The translations under genes and the position numbers were made by a program. From NCBI GenBank assembly GCA_945947925.1, contig CAMEZU010000031.1, positions 1-12,834 on the forward strand: a DNA stretch of 12,834 nucleotides. The letters run 5' to 3'. Positions 6,086-12,816 of this stretch are shown piece by piece (within the stretch, counting starts at the first letter, position 1; each line of letters starts with the position of its first letter). The notes under the pieces were generated by a model that ran no database searches, had not been told where the DNA came from, and worked only from the letters and a program-made list of their open reading frames with translations. This stretch comes from an uncultured Verrucomicrobiota bacterium (GTDB lineage Bacteria; Verrucomicrobiota; Kiritimatiellia; RFP12; UBA1067).

Positions 6086-8974
6086 ATGAAGAAATCGGCA
6101 CTGATGGCAATTTCGGCGGTTACCCTGGCGTCCGCGCTGCTCGCTCAGGAGCGGGCGGTTCCCCGGCGGACGCTCGGCACGGGCGGCGGCCTTCTCTCGG
6201 CGAATCCGGGCGCCGCGCGGGGCGCGGCGGCACTTCCCGGCGCGGCGGCTCCCGCGGTTCCCGAGGCGCGTGCGTCCGGCGTTCCGGCCGGTGCGGACGA
6301 CGAGCAGGCGAGCGACATCTTCATCCCGGCGGGCACCGAGCTCGACATCGCGCTCAAGATCTACGGGCAGCTCGTCAACAAGACGATCCTGCGCGACCCG
6401 GCTGTCACGGACGTGAAGATCACGCTCGTCTCCCAGCCCGGCCAGAAGCTGACGAAGGAGGACCAGATCAAGGCGCTCGAGGCCGTCTTCGGACAGAACA
6501 ACATCCAGCTCGAGGAGTACGGCGAGAAGTTCATCCGCGCGCTGCCGCGTGACAAGGCCCGTCCCGAGGGCGTGCCCGTCCGGCTTGAGGAAGACGCCGA
6601 GATTCCGGACACGATGACGGTCTACGCGCTGATGATCCCGTTCAAGAACATCCCGGTCGACGAGGCGAAGACGGTCCTCGAGGGCCTCAAGTCCCCGAAG
6701 GGTATGCTCAACGTCTACGAGCGCACGGGAAAGATCCTCGTCACGGACACGGGCATCAACATCAACGTGATGCGCAAGATTGCCCGCGAGATCGACATCG
6801 CCACGCCGATCAACGAGAACGTCTTCGTCCGCCAGATCGAGCATGCGAGCGCGGCGGACATCAAGACGGCGCTCGAGCAGATCGTGCAGGAGTCCCAGAA
6901 GGAGCTCGAGAAGGCCGGCAAGGCCCAGCAGACCGGCATGCACCAGAATCGCCCGCCCTATTCCCCGCTCGTCAGCATGCCGAACGGGACGCTGTTGCGC
7001 CGGCCCGGCCAGCCGCAGAACAACCAGCCGCAGACGCCGGCGAGCCTCGAGTCGCTCGTCTCGAGCGTCTCCGACGCCGACCGCGGCATGATCCGCGGCA
7101 AGGTGCTCATCACGGCCGACGAACGCTCGAACAAGCTGATCGTCATCACCTCCGAGGCGAACATGAAGTTCTTCAACAAGGTGATCGACGAGCTTGACGT
7201 CACGACGACGCCCGAGGTCGAGGTCAAGGTGGTTCGCCTCAAGTACGCCGACGCGGAGGACGTCGCGGACATGATCAACGACCTCATCGGCAATTCCTCG
7301 GCCGCCAAGAACAGCCAGCGCGGCAACCAGAACCAGAACGCCCGCAACGGCAACAACGGCAACCTGACGCGCAACACGCCCCAGCCGAGCGCCAACCGGA
7401 ACAACGCCCGCTCCAACGCCCGCAGCGGCGAGTCGAAGGCCGGCGAGCTCTCGAAGGACAACGTGACCGTCCTCGCCGACAAGCGCATCAACGGCCTCGT
7501 CGTGATGGCCCACAAGGACGTCTGGCCGACGGTGCAGGGCATCATCGACTCGATGGACGTCAAGCTCTCCCAGGTGCTCATCGAGACGGCCATCGTCGAG
7601 GTGACGCTCGGCGACGATCTCAAGACGGGCATCGACTGGGTCCAGCGCGGACGCCAGCGCGGCGTCATCGGGACCGAGAAGCAGTGGCAGCGTGTCTCGA
7701 CGCCGACAGCCGATCCGCAGACGGGTGAGATCACTTACAGCTATGAGATGAAGGAGGTCGACGTCCCGGTCTACGGTCTCCTCCGCGACGGCTTCGCGAA
7801 CAACGGCAGCTACGCGCTGGGCGGCGGCGGCGGTTCGGGCGCGGCGGTGTTGAACACGATGATGAACGTCGGCACCAACGTCGTCAACGGCGCGCTCTTC
7901 GGCGGCGCGAACCCGATCGGCAGCGGCATCAACTACCTGCTGAAGTCCGACAAGCTCAACATCGCCGCGGTCATCCAGGCGTCGAAGGACGACAGCCGCT
8001 CGAAGTACGTCGCCTCGCCGATCGTGATGACGGTCGACAACAAGGAGGCGACGATCGAGGCGACGCAGATGCGCTACCTCCTGAAGGGCTACACCTACTC
8101 GGGCTCGACCTACAACGGCACGACCGTGCCGGACTACGAGCAGAAGGAGATCGGTCTCACGATCAAGGTGACGCCGAAGATCAACCCGAACGGCACGGTG
8201 ATGCTCTCGGTCGAGGAGGAGTACTCTCAGGTCGGCGCCAACCAGTCCATCCAGGCGAACGTCGGCGGCTCGACCACCTCGTCCGTCTCGGTCCCGACGA
8301 CGATCACCCGCAAGATGTCCGCCGACATTTCGCTCGACAACCGCCAGACGGTCGTTCTCGGCGGCCTTACCGAGACGAGCGAGGGCGAGTCCACGACCGG
8401 CATTCCGATCCTGAAGGACATCCCGTGGATCGGCAAGTGGCTCTTCTCCTCGACGCAACGCACCGAGGACCGCAAGGAGCTGCTCGTGTTCATGACGCCG
8501 TACGTCTTCGACACCGCCGAGGAGGCTCAGGCCAAGGCCAACAGCCTGAAGGACGCGATGAGCGACTCGCGTCCGTGGACGAACTTCGGCTGGTCCGAGT
8601 CCGAGCTCGCCGACCCGATGCCGCAGAAGGAGCTGCTGCGCCGCGCGAAGGAGCGCGCCGCCAAGCGTGACGAGGACCGTGCCAACCGCCTGGCGCTCGA
8701 GAAGTGGCGCCTCGACCGTGCGAAGGAACTCGACAAGATGTCCGACGCCGAGGTCAAGTTCTGGCTCGAGCAGCACCGTGACGGACTGCAGGGCGACGAG
8801 GCGAAGAAGGAGTTCGACAAGACGGTCGAGGGCCTTTCCGCCGAGGAGCGCGCCGAGTTCGCCGAGCGCATCCGCCTCGGGCGCACCGCGGCCGCCAAGG
8901 AGACGATTTCCACGGACGAGGCCGTTCAGAAGGACCGCCAGACGTCCGAGAAACCCGCCGAGGAGGGCAAATGA
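6086..8974 (+). CDS. Secretin, GspD/PilQ family, with long charged C-terminal tail
   Basis: This 962-aa protein should form the multimeric outer-membrane channel of a type II secretion or type IV pilus system. Seen in order: a signal peptide (1-20, cleavage near LLAQE); a Gly/Ala/Pro-rich linker (30-72); an N0-type domain (about 76-155); N1 (176-240), N2 (243-372, with a Gln/Pro-rich insert) and N3 (374-492), the last split by an Asn/Arg/Gln-rich loop (402-448); then the secretin core (about 493-810). The core contains IETAIVEVTLGDDLKTGIDW (499-518), the glycine-rich stretch 578-584, VASPIVMTVDNKEATI (642-657), and the end motif VVLGGLTETSEGESTTGIPILKDIPWIG, closing with LLVFMTPYV. Residues 811-962 form a highly charged helical tail far longer than usual. 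Start ATG 6086 follows GAGAGGA at 6069-6074. The gene lies 17 nt after the PilO-like gene and overlaps the next by 4 nt. Confidence 0.95.
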   Translation: MKKSALMAISAVTLASALLAQERAVPRRTLGTGGGLLSANPGAARGAAALPGAAAPAVPEARASGVPAGADDEQASDIFIPAGTELDIALKIYGQLVNKTILRDPAVTDVKITLVSQPGQKLTKEDQIKALEAVFGQNNIQLEEYGEKFIRALPRDKARPEGVPVRLEEDAEIPDTMTVYALMIPFKNIPVDEAKTVLEGLKSPKGMLNVYERTGKILVTDTGININVMRKIAREIDIATPINENVFVRQIEHASAADIKTALEQIVQESQKELEKAGKAQQTGMHQNRPPYSPLVSMPNGTLLRRPGQPQNNQPQTPASLESLVSSVSDADRGMIRGKVLITADERSNKLIVITSEANMKFFNKVIDELDVTTTPEVEVKVVRLKYADAEDVADMINDLIGNSSAAKNSQRGNQNQNARNGNNGNLTRNTPQPSANRNNARSNARSGESKAGELSKDNVTVLADKRINGLVVMAHKDVWPTVQGIIDSMDVKLSQVLIETAIVEVTLGDDLKTGIDWVQRGRQRGVIGTEKQWQRVSTPTADPQTGEITYSYEMKEVDVPVYGLLRDGFANNGSYALGGGGGSGAAVLNTMMNVGTNVVNGALFGGANPIGSGINYLLKSDKLNIAAVIQASKDDSRSKYVASPIVMTVDNKEATIEATQMRYLLKGYTYSGSTYNGTTVPDYEQKEIGLTIKVTPKINPNGTVMLSVEEEYSQVGANQSIQANVGGSTTSSVSVPTTITRKMSADISLDNRQTVVLGGLTETSEGESTTGIPILKDIPWIGKWLFSSTQRTEDRKELLVFMTPYVFDTAEEAQAKANSLKDAMSDSRPWTNFGWSESELADPMPQKELLRRAKERAAKRDEDRANRLALEKWRLDRAKELDKMSDAEVKFWLEQHRDGLQGDEAKKEFDKTVEGLSAEERAEFAERIRLGRTAAAKETISTDEAVQKDRQTSEKPAEEGK

Positions 8975-9939
8975 ACGCCGCTTCCGGTAAGGCCGTCTCG
9001 ATTGTCTCGGTGTCCGTCGCCGTGATCGTCTCCGCCTGGGCGGTGATGCGCGTGATGGACGACAGGCGCGACATTGCCCGCGACCAGGCCAACAAGGCGG
9101 TCGCCCAGGCCGAGAAGGCGAAGCAGTCGGCCGACGAGCAGATCAGCCGCGAGAAGGCGCTTGAGAAGCAGGCGGCCCTGACCGAGGCGTCCCGGAAGCT
9201 CAAGGAAGCCGAGTTCGCGAAGGCGAAGCTCGACGCCGAACAGGCCGAGGCCGCCGCCAAGGCGGCGCAGGAGCTGGCCGACACCGAGGCGGAGAAGGCG
9301 AAGGCCGAAGCGGAGAAGGCGAAAGCCGAGAAGGCCAAGGCCGCCGAGCTCGCCCGTGCCGAGGAGGCCAGGGCCGCGGCCGAGCGTCAGGAGACCGAGC
9401 GCGTGCGCCTGCAGGCCGAGGCGGACGCCAAGGCCGCCGCGGCACGTCAGAAGCTGGCCGAAACCGAGACCGAGAAGGTCCGTATCTCGTCCGAGCGCAT
9501 TCTCGCCGAGGCGAAGCTCGCCGAGCTCCGGAGCCGCAGCCTGGACGAGCGCGAGCGTCTGATCCTCGCCGCGGCCGCCGAGGTCGAGGCCCAGCGTCAG
9601 GCGCTCCGCGCCGAGAAGGAGATGACGATCAAGGACCTCGTCACGACCGGGTCCGACCCGTCCGAGGCGAAGGAGGAAGGTCCGGTCCTGCCCGAGAACG
9701 ACAGGACGCTCCCGCGCGAGTCGCGCGCCCTGGCGCGCTCCGAACGGATGAGCGCCGAGCGCCTTGACGCCATCCGCACCCAGACCCGCAGCGACGTCGT
9801 GCAGCGCTTCGAGCGTCTCTATCTCGATGCGATCCGAGAGGACCGCATCTCGGACGCCACGTTTTATCGCAAGGAACTGAAAAGGATGTATCCCGATTGG
9901 GAATACAAGCCGCCGAAGAAAGAAGAAGTGAAGAAATGA
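8971..9939 (+). CDS. Membrane-anchored Ala/Lys/Glu-rich coiled-coil protein of the secretin operon
   Basis: I do not recognise this 322-aa protein as a named family. It has an N-terminal hydrophobic helix (about 8-27) followed by basic residues, fitting a membrane anchor. A very long Ala/Lys/Glu/Arg-rich coiled coil follows (about 33-225), then an acidic Pro-containing linker (about 228-250) and a compact basic C-terminus (about 255-322) ending in a Tyr/Trp/Pro patch (KRMYPDWEYKPPKK). The layout recalls TolA or other envelope-spanning rods, but low-complexity coiled coil makes any homology claim weak. Its ATG overlaps the secretin stop (ATGA), so it is coupled to the secretin, and its own stop overlaps the ychF start. 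The context suggests a structural or tethering part of the secretion/pilus machine. A 21-bp tandem repeat at 9289-9330 encodes part of the coil. Confidence 0.75.
   Translation: MNAASGKAVSIVSVSVAVIVSAWAVMRVMDDRRDIARDQANKAVAQAEKAKQSADEQISREKALEKQAALTEASRKLKEAEFAKAKLDAEQAEAAAKAAQELADTEAEKAKAEAEKAKAEKAKAAELARAEEARAAAERQETERVRLQAEADAKAAAARQKLAETETEKVRISSERILAEAKLAELRSRSLDERERLILAAAAEVEAQRQALRAEKEMTIKDLVTTGSDPSEAKEEGPVLPENDRTLPRESRALARSERMSAERLDAIRTQTRSDVVQRFERLYLDAIREDRISDATFYRKELKRMYPDWEYKPPKKEEVKK
9289..9330. repeat. 21-bp tandem repeat, two copies, within coiled-coil gene
   Basis: Two consecutive 21-bp units (9289-9309 and 9310-9330) differ at only two positions and encode successive heptads of the form AEKAKAE. 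The unit equals one coiled-coil heptad (7 codons), so copy-number change would lengthen or shorten the rod in register. It is best seen as repeat growth inside a low-complexity coil. Confidence 0.7.
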
Positions 9940-11060
9940 GTCTCTCAGTAGGTATCGTGGGCTTGCCGAACGTCGGCAAGTCTACTCTGTTTAACGCGCT
10001 CACCAAGAAGCAGCAGGCCGCGGCCGAGAACTATCCGTTCTGCACGATCGAGCCCAACACGTCGATCGTCGAGGTGAAGGACTCCCGTCTCGAGGAGCTT
10101 GCCAAGATCGACAAGCCCCAGCAGATCATCCGCGCGACCGTCGAGTTCACGGACATCGCCGGCCTCGTGAAGGGCGCCTCCAAGGGCGAGGGACTCGGCA
10201 ACAAGTTCCTCGCGAACATCCGCGAGTGCGACGCGATCCTCCACGTCGTCCGTTGCTTCGAGAACGACGACATCATCCACGTCCAGGAAGGCGGCAACAA
10301 GTCCGCCCCGATCGATCCCGCCGGCGACGCCGAGGTGATCGAGACCGAGCTCATCCTGGCGGACATGGAGCAGCTCCAGAAGCGCTACGACCGCGTGAGG
10401 AAGGAAGCCCAGGCGAAGCCGCCGCTCCGTCCCGAGGCCGAGGCGTGCGCCGCGCTCCTCAAGCATCTCGAGGAGGGGCACCCCGTGCGCACGTTCCCGC
10501 GCGCCGAGGGCGATGCGATCCTGCAGGTCCTGAAGGAGCTCCACTTCCTGACGGACAAGAAGGTCATCTACTGCGCCAACGTGTCCGAGGACGACCTCGC
10601 CGATCCGTCCGCCAACCCCCACATTGCCGAGCTGAAGGCCTATGCGGACAAACAGGAATGCGAGATGGTGACGATCTGCGCCCAAATGGAGGCGGACCTC
10701 GCGGGCCTCTCCGAGGACGAGGCGAAGGAGTTTCTCTCCAGCTACGGACTCGAGGAGTCGTCCCTCGACCGCACGATCAAGCTCGCCTACCACACGCTCG
10801 GCCTCGCGAGCTACTTCACGTCTGGTCCGAAGGAGTCCCGCGCCTGGACCTTCCGCCGCGGCTGGAAGGCCCCGAAGTGCGCTGGCGTCATCCACACCGA
10901 CTTCGAGAAGGGCTTCATCCGCGCCGAGGTCGTCGCGTTCGAGGACTACGTCAAGAACAACGGCACCGCCGGCGCCCGTTCGGTCGGCGCCCTCCGTCCC
11001 GAGGGCAAGGAATACGAGATGAAGGACGGCGACGTGGTCGAGTTCCTGTTCAGCAAATAA
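9936..11060 (+). CDS. ychF: Ribosome-binding ATPase/GTPase YchF (OBG family)
   Basis: This 374-aa cytoplasmic P-loop protein is a conserved housekeeping member of the OBG family that binds ribosomes and, unlike relatives, usually prefers ATP. Motifs: G1 GLPNVGKS (9-16), YPFCTIEPN (33-41), G3 DIAG (73-76) within the near-invariant LVKGASKGEGLGN, HVVRCFEND (103-111), NVSE (215-218) replacing the GTPase NKxD as expected for YchF, and a C-terminal TGS domain including YFTSGPKESRAWT (293-305) and HTDFEKGFIRAE (320-331). Length matches the family (about 363 aa). ATG 9936 is chosen over an upstream in-frame ATG at 9897 because MSLSVGIVGLPNVGKST aligns with known YchF N-termini. It overlaps the coiled-coil gene's stop by ATGA, so this housekeeping gene appears coupled to the secretin operon. 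Confidence 0.97.
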   Translation: MSLSVGIVGLPNVGKSTLFNALTKKQQAAAENYPFCTIEPNTSIVEVKDSRLEELAKIDKPQQIIRATVEFTDIAGLVKGASKGEGLGNKFLANIRECDAILHVVRCFENDDIIHVQEGGNKSAPIDPAGDAEVIETELILADMEQLQKRYDRVRKEAQAKPPLRPEAEACAALLKHLEEGHPVRTFPRAEGDAILQVLKELHFLTDKKVIYCANVSEDDLADPSANPHIAELKAYADKQECEMVTICAQMEADLAGLSEDEAKEFLSSYGLEESSLDRTIKLAYHTLGLASYFTSGPKESRAWTFRRGWKAPKCAGVIHTDFEKGFIRAEVVAFEDYVKNNGTAGARSVGALRPEGKEYEMKDGDVVEFLFSK

Positions 11061-11065
11061 AGGAG

Positions 11066-11086
11066 ACGCGGTGGTTCCCACCGCGT
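11066..11086 (+). other. Perfect hairpin between ychF and thrC
   Basis: ACGCGGTGG (11066-11074) and CCACCGCGT (11078-11086) pair perfectly over 9 bp around a TTC loop, 5 nt after the ychF stop and 38 nt before the thrC start. There is no T run after it, so it does not qualify as a standard intrinsic terminator. It could stabilise the upstream mRNA end, cause pausing, or act in attenuation of thrC. A TAAAAT at 11101-11106 might serve as a poor -10 box, but no -35 is visible. Confidence 0.55.
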
Positions 11087-11124
11087 GAGACAAGAGCGAT
11101 TAAAATTCCACAAAGGATCTCAGC

Positions 11125-12525
11125 ATGAAGTTTGTTTCGACGAGGAAGGGTATTGAGGCTTCGAGCGCGGAGTCGGTTTTCCAGGGACTTGCGCCGGACG
11201 GCGGCCTGTTCGTGCCGACGTTGAAGGACGTCAAGCCGATTGATTTTGCGACGATCAAGACGATGCGTGACGCCGAAGAGGCCGTGATGGCGCGTCTTTT
11301 CGACGACCTCCCGGCCGAGGTGCGCACCGCGGCGACGGACCGCCTTCTCTCGCGCTTTCCCGAGAACGACCCGATTCCGCTTGTCGATGCGGACGGCATG
11401 AAGATCCTCGAGCTCTTCCACGGCAAGACGGGCGCTTTCAAGGACGTCGCGCTCTCGATGCTTCCCGTGTTCATGAAGCACGCCGCGGGCGGCAAGCGCG
11501 TCCTCATCCTCACGGCGACCTCGGGCGACACGGGCTCCGCGGCGATGCAGGGCTTCGCGGGCGTGGACGGGACGGAAGTCCTCGTCTTCTTCCCGAACGT
11601 TGGCACTTCCAAGATCCAGCGCTTGCAGATGACGACCCCGGCGGACAAGAACGTCCACGCCGTCGCCATCAAGGGCAACTTCGACGACGCGCAGGCCGCC
11701 GTGAAGCGCATCTTCGCGGACAAGGCGATCAACGACGAGGCCGCCGCCCACGGCGTCACGCTCTCGTCGGCGAACTCGATCAACACCGGCCGTCTCATCC
11801 CCCAGATTGCGTACTACGTCCTCGCGTCCGCCAAACTCGGCGCGGCATACGACGTGGTGGTCCCGTCCGGCAACTTCGGCAACATCCTCGCCGCGTACTA
11901 CGCGAAGATGCTCGGCGCGAAGATCGGCAAGTTCGTCGTCGCCTCGAACGTGAACGACGTTCTCGCGCGCTTCGTGAAGACGGGCGTCTACGATCCGGGC
12001 GAGGTCTTCACGATCACCAATTCGCCGTCGATGGACATCCGCAAGAGCTCCAACGTCGAGCGTCTTCTGTGGCTGATCTCGGGCGGCATGGACGGTGACG
12101 TTGCGGGCGCCTGCGCCGAGACGGCGCGTATGATGAAGGACATGGCCGAGAAGGGACGCTACGAGCTTTCCGAGAAGGCCAAGGCCCGCCTCTTCGCCGA
12201 CTTCGAGGGCGGCGTCGCGACGCCCGAGGAAACCGAGGCGGAGATGCGCGGCGTCAAGGACCGCTGCGGCTACATCCTCGATCCGCACACTGCGGTCGCA
12301 ACCTACGTCGCGCGCACGCTCGGCTATCCGAAGGACGGCAAGCCCGTCGTCATCGCGGCGACCGCGACCCCGTACAAGTTCCCTGAGACCTGCAGGCGTG
12401 CGTTCGGTGCCGACGTCCTCGACAATCCGCCGCCCAGCTTCAAGGACCTCGAGACCCTGCCGATCGCCCAGACGAAGGTCGTCGACCTCGCCGGCATCGA
12501 CCAGGCCGTGAAGGACCTGTTCTGA
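11125..12525 (+). CDS. thrC: Threonine synthase
   Basis: This 466-aa cytoplasmic PLP enzyme converts O-phosphohomoserine and water to threonine and phosphate, the last step of threonine synthesis. The N-terminus MKFVSTRKGIEASSAESVFQ followed by GLAPDGGLFVP (21-31) is typical. LFHGKTGAFKDVALSML (97-113) holds the PLP Schiff-base lysine K106. TATSGDTGSAA (130-140) and VPSGNFGN (246-253) are phosphate- and cofactor-binding loops, and SSNVERLLW (308-316) is the expected family block. DPHTAVA (386-392) and IAATATPYKFP (410-420) finish the fold. It is the longer bacterial/yeast-like type (E. coli ThrC is 428 aa), not the short plant-type enzyme. The start has AAGGA at 11113-11117, 7 nt upstream. 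The gap to ychF is 64 nt. No thrA or thrB is in the window, so it may be a monocistronic gene or the last of the upstream unit. Confidence 0.96.
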   Translation: MKFVSTRKGIEASSAESVFQGLAPDGGLFVPTLKDVKPIDFATIKTMRDAEEAVMARLFDDLPAEVRTAATDRLLSRFPENDPIPLVDADGMKILELFHGKTGAFKDVALSMLPVFMKHAAGGKRVLILTATSGDTGSAAMQGFAGVDGTEVLVFFPNVGTSKIQRLQMTTPADKNVHAVAIKGNFDDAQAAVKRIFADKAINDEAAAHGVTLSSANSINTGRLIPQIAYYVLASAKLGAAYDVVVPSGNFGNILAAYYAKMLGAKIGKFVVASNVNDVLARFVKTGVYDPGEVFTITNSPSMDIRKSSNVERLLWLISGGMDGDVAGACAETARMMKDMAEKGRYELSEKAKARLFADFEGGVATPEETEAEMRGVKDRCGYILDPHTAVATYVARTLGYPKDGKPVVIAATATPYKFPETCRRAFGADVLDNPPPSFKDLETLPIAQTKVVDLAGIDQAVKDLF

Positions 12526-12552
12526 CCGTGGTGTGACCTTTCTCCCGCAGGA

Positions 12553-12584
12553 GACGCGTCCCGTATCGTAGGGGACGCATCCCC
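12553..12584. repeat. Small palindromes opening the 3' repeat cluster
   Basis: Two adjacent dyads lie here: the perfect palindrome GACGCGTC (12553-12560) and GGGGA-CGCA-TCCCC (12571-12584, 5-bp stem, 4-nt loop). The second is led by CGTA, and a related TGTAGGGGCGACG motif recurs on the opposite strand at 12668-12681, so the cluster looks like REP-type interspersed elements in both orientations. Confidence 0.5.
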
Positions 12585-12590
12585 ACGTGG

Positions 12591-12613
12591 AGGGGAGGCG
12601 TCCCGCCTCCCCT
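12591..12613 (+). terminator. Strong GC hairpin downstream of thrC
   Basis: AGGGGAGGCG (12591-12600) and CGCCTCCCCT (12604-12613) form a perfect 10-bp stem with a 3-nt TCC loop, 65 nt after the thrC stop. The T run expected of an intrinsic terminator is absent (GTTAAGG follows). It may act as a transcript-end stabiliser or a U-poor terminator. It could equally be one unit of the palindromic repeat cluster around it. Confidence 0.45.
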
Positions 12614-12640
12614 GTTAAGGACGGTTTCAGATTACATTCT

Positions 12641-12678
12641 GGGGCGACGAGGACGCCGCCCCACGAGGACGTCGCCCC
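12641..12678. repeat. REP-like unit with a 16-bp tandem repeat
   Basis: The unit ACGAGGACGYCGCCCC occurs twice in tandem (12647-12662 and 12663-12678) with one mismatch. GGGGCGAC at 12641-12648 is the exact reverse complement of GTCGCCCC at 12671-12678, so the whole 38 bp can fold into one large stem, or GGGGCG can instead pair with the nearer CGCCCC at 12657-12662. From 12680 to about 12759 I see nothing but an 8-residue ORF that I do not accept. Confidence 0.6.
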
Positions 12679-12759
12679 TACAAGGGTGAATTATGAAACG
12701 AGACGCCTGGCATAAATAGCTCGGGCCACTCACCTCCTTCCCCATTCATCATCGCCACC

Positions 12760-12788
12760 TTGACACGGTGCACGTAAATGTGTAAGAT
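12760..12788 (+). promoter_or_regulatory. Sigma-70-type promoter for the gene at the right edge
   Basis: A consensus -35 box TTGACA (12760-12765) is followed after exactly 17 bp by TAAGAT (12783-12788), matching 4 of 6 in TATAAT including the critical A2 and T6. Initiation is expected near 12795, giving a leader of about 22 nt before the ATG at 12817. The spacer and downstream edge carry an inverted repeat annotated separately. Confidence 0.7.
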
Positions 12789-12794
12789 ACGTGC
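12770..12794. promoter_or_regulatory. Operator-like inverted repeat spanning the -10 box
   Basis: GCACGTA (12770-12776) and TACGTGC (12788-12794) are perfect 7-bp inverted arms separated by 11 bp, so half-site centres are 18 bp apart, close to two helical turns. The left arm sits in the promoter spacer and the right arm runs from the last base of the -10 to about +1. A dimeric repressor bound here would block RNA polymerase. The arms lie mainly upstream of the start point, so a DNA operator is likelier than an RNA hairpin. The cognate protein is unknown. Confidence 0.5.
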
Positions 12795-12816
12795 GAACAT
12801 AGAAGTCGAGGACGGG

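Noticed and set aside
5912..8776. Very long open frame (954 codons) on the - strand
   Set aside because: It lies opposite the secretin gene, has a biased Arg/Leu/Val/Asp/His composition and no recognisable domain. Long antisense frames are common opposite GC-rich genes.
9897..9935. Longer ychF start at ATG 9897
   Set aside because: It adds 13 residues unlike any YchF N-terminus, whereas ATG 9936 gives the conserved beginning and a typical ATGA overlap.
8971..9939. Calling the coiled-coil protein TolA
   Set aside because: Resemblance is limited to a membrane anchor and Ala/Lys/Glu-rich coil, which arise easily by composition. No tolB, tolQ or tolR neighbours are present and the C-terminus is not recognisably TolA.
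11066..11086. Hairpin after ychF as an intrinsic terminator
   Set aside because: No run of T follows the stem, so it is recorded only as a structure of unknown role.
11050..12288. 412-codon open frame on the - strand opposite thrC
   Set aside because: Its composition is a reverse-strand shadow of thrC, it has no motif, and thrC is certain.
12553..12680. Possible CRISPR array
   Set aside because: Repeats are short, differ from one another, are palindromic and lack regular spacers. No cas gene is near.
12693..12719. Tiny ORF of 8 codons (MKRDAWHK)
   Set aside because: It is too short to judge, has no convincing promoter, and is not followed by a gene it could regulate at close range.
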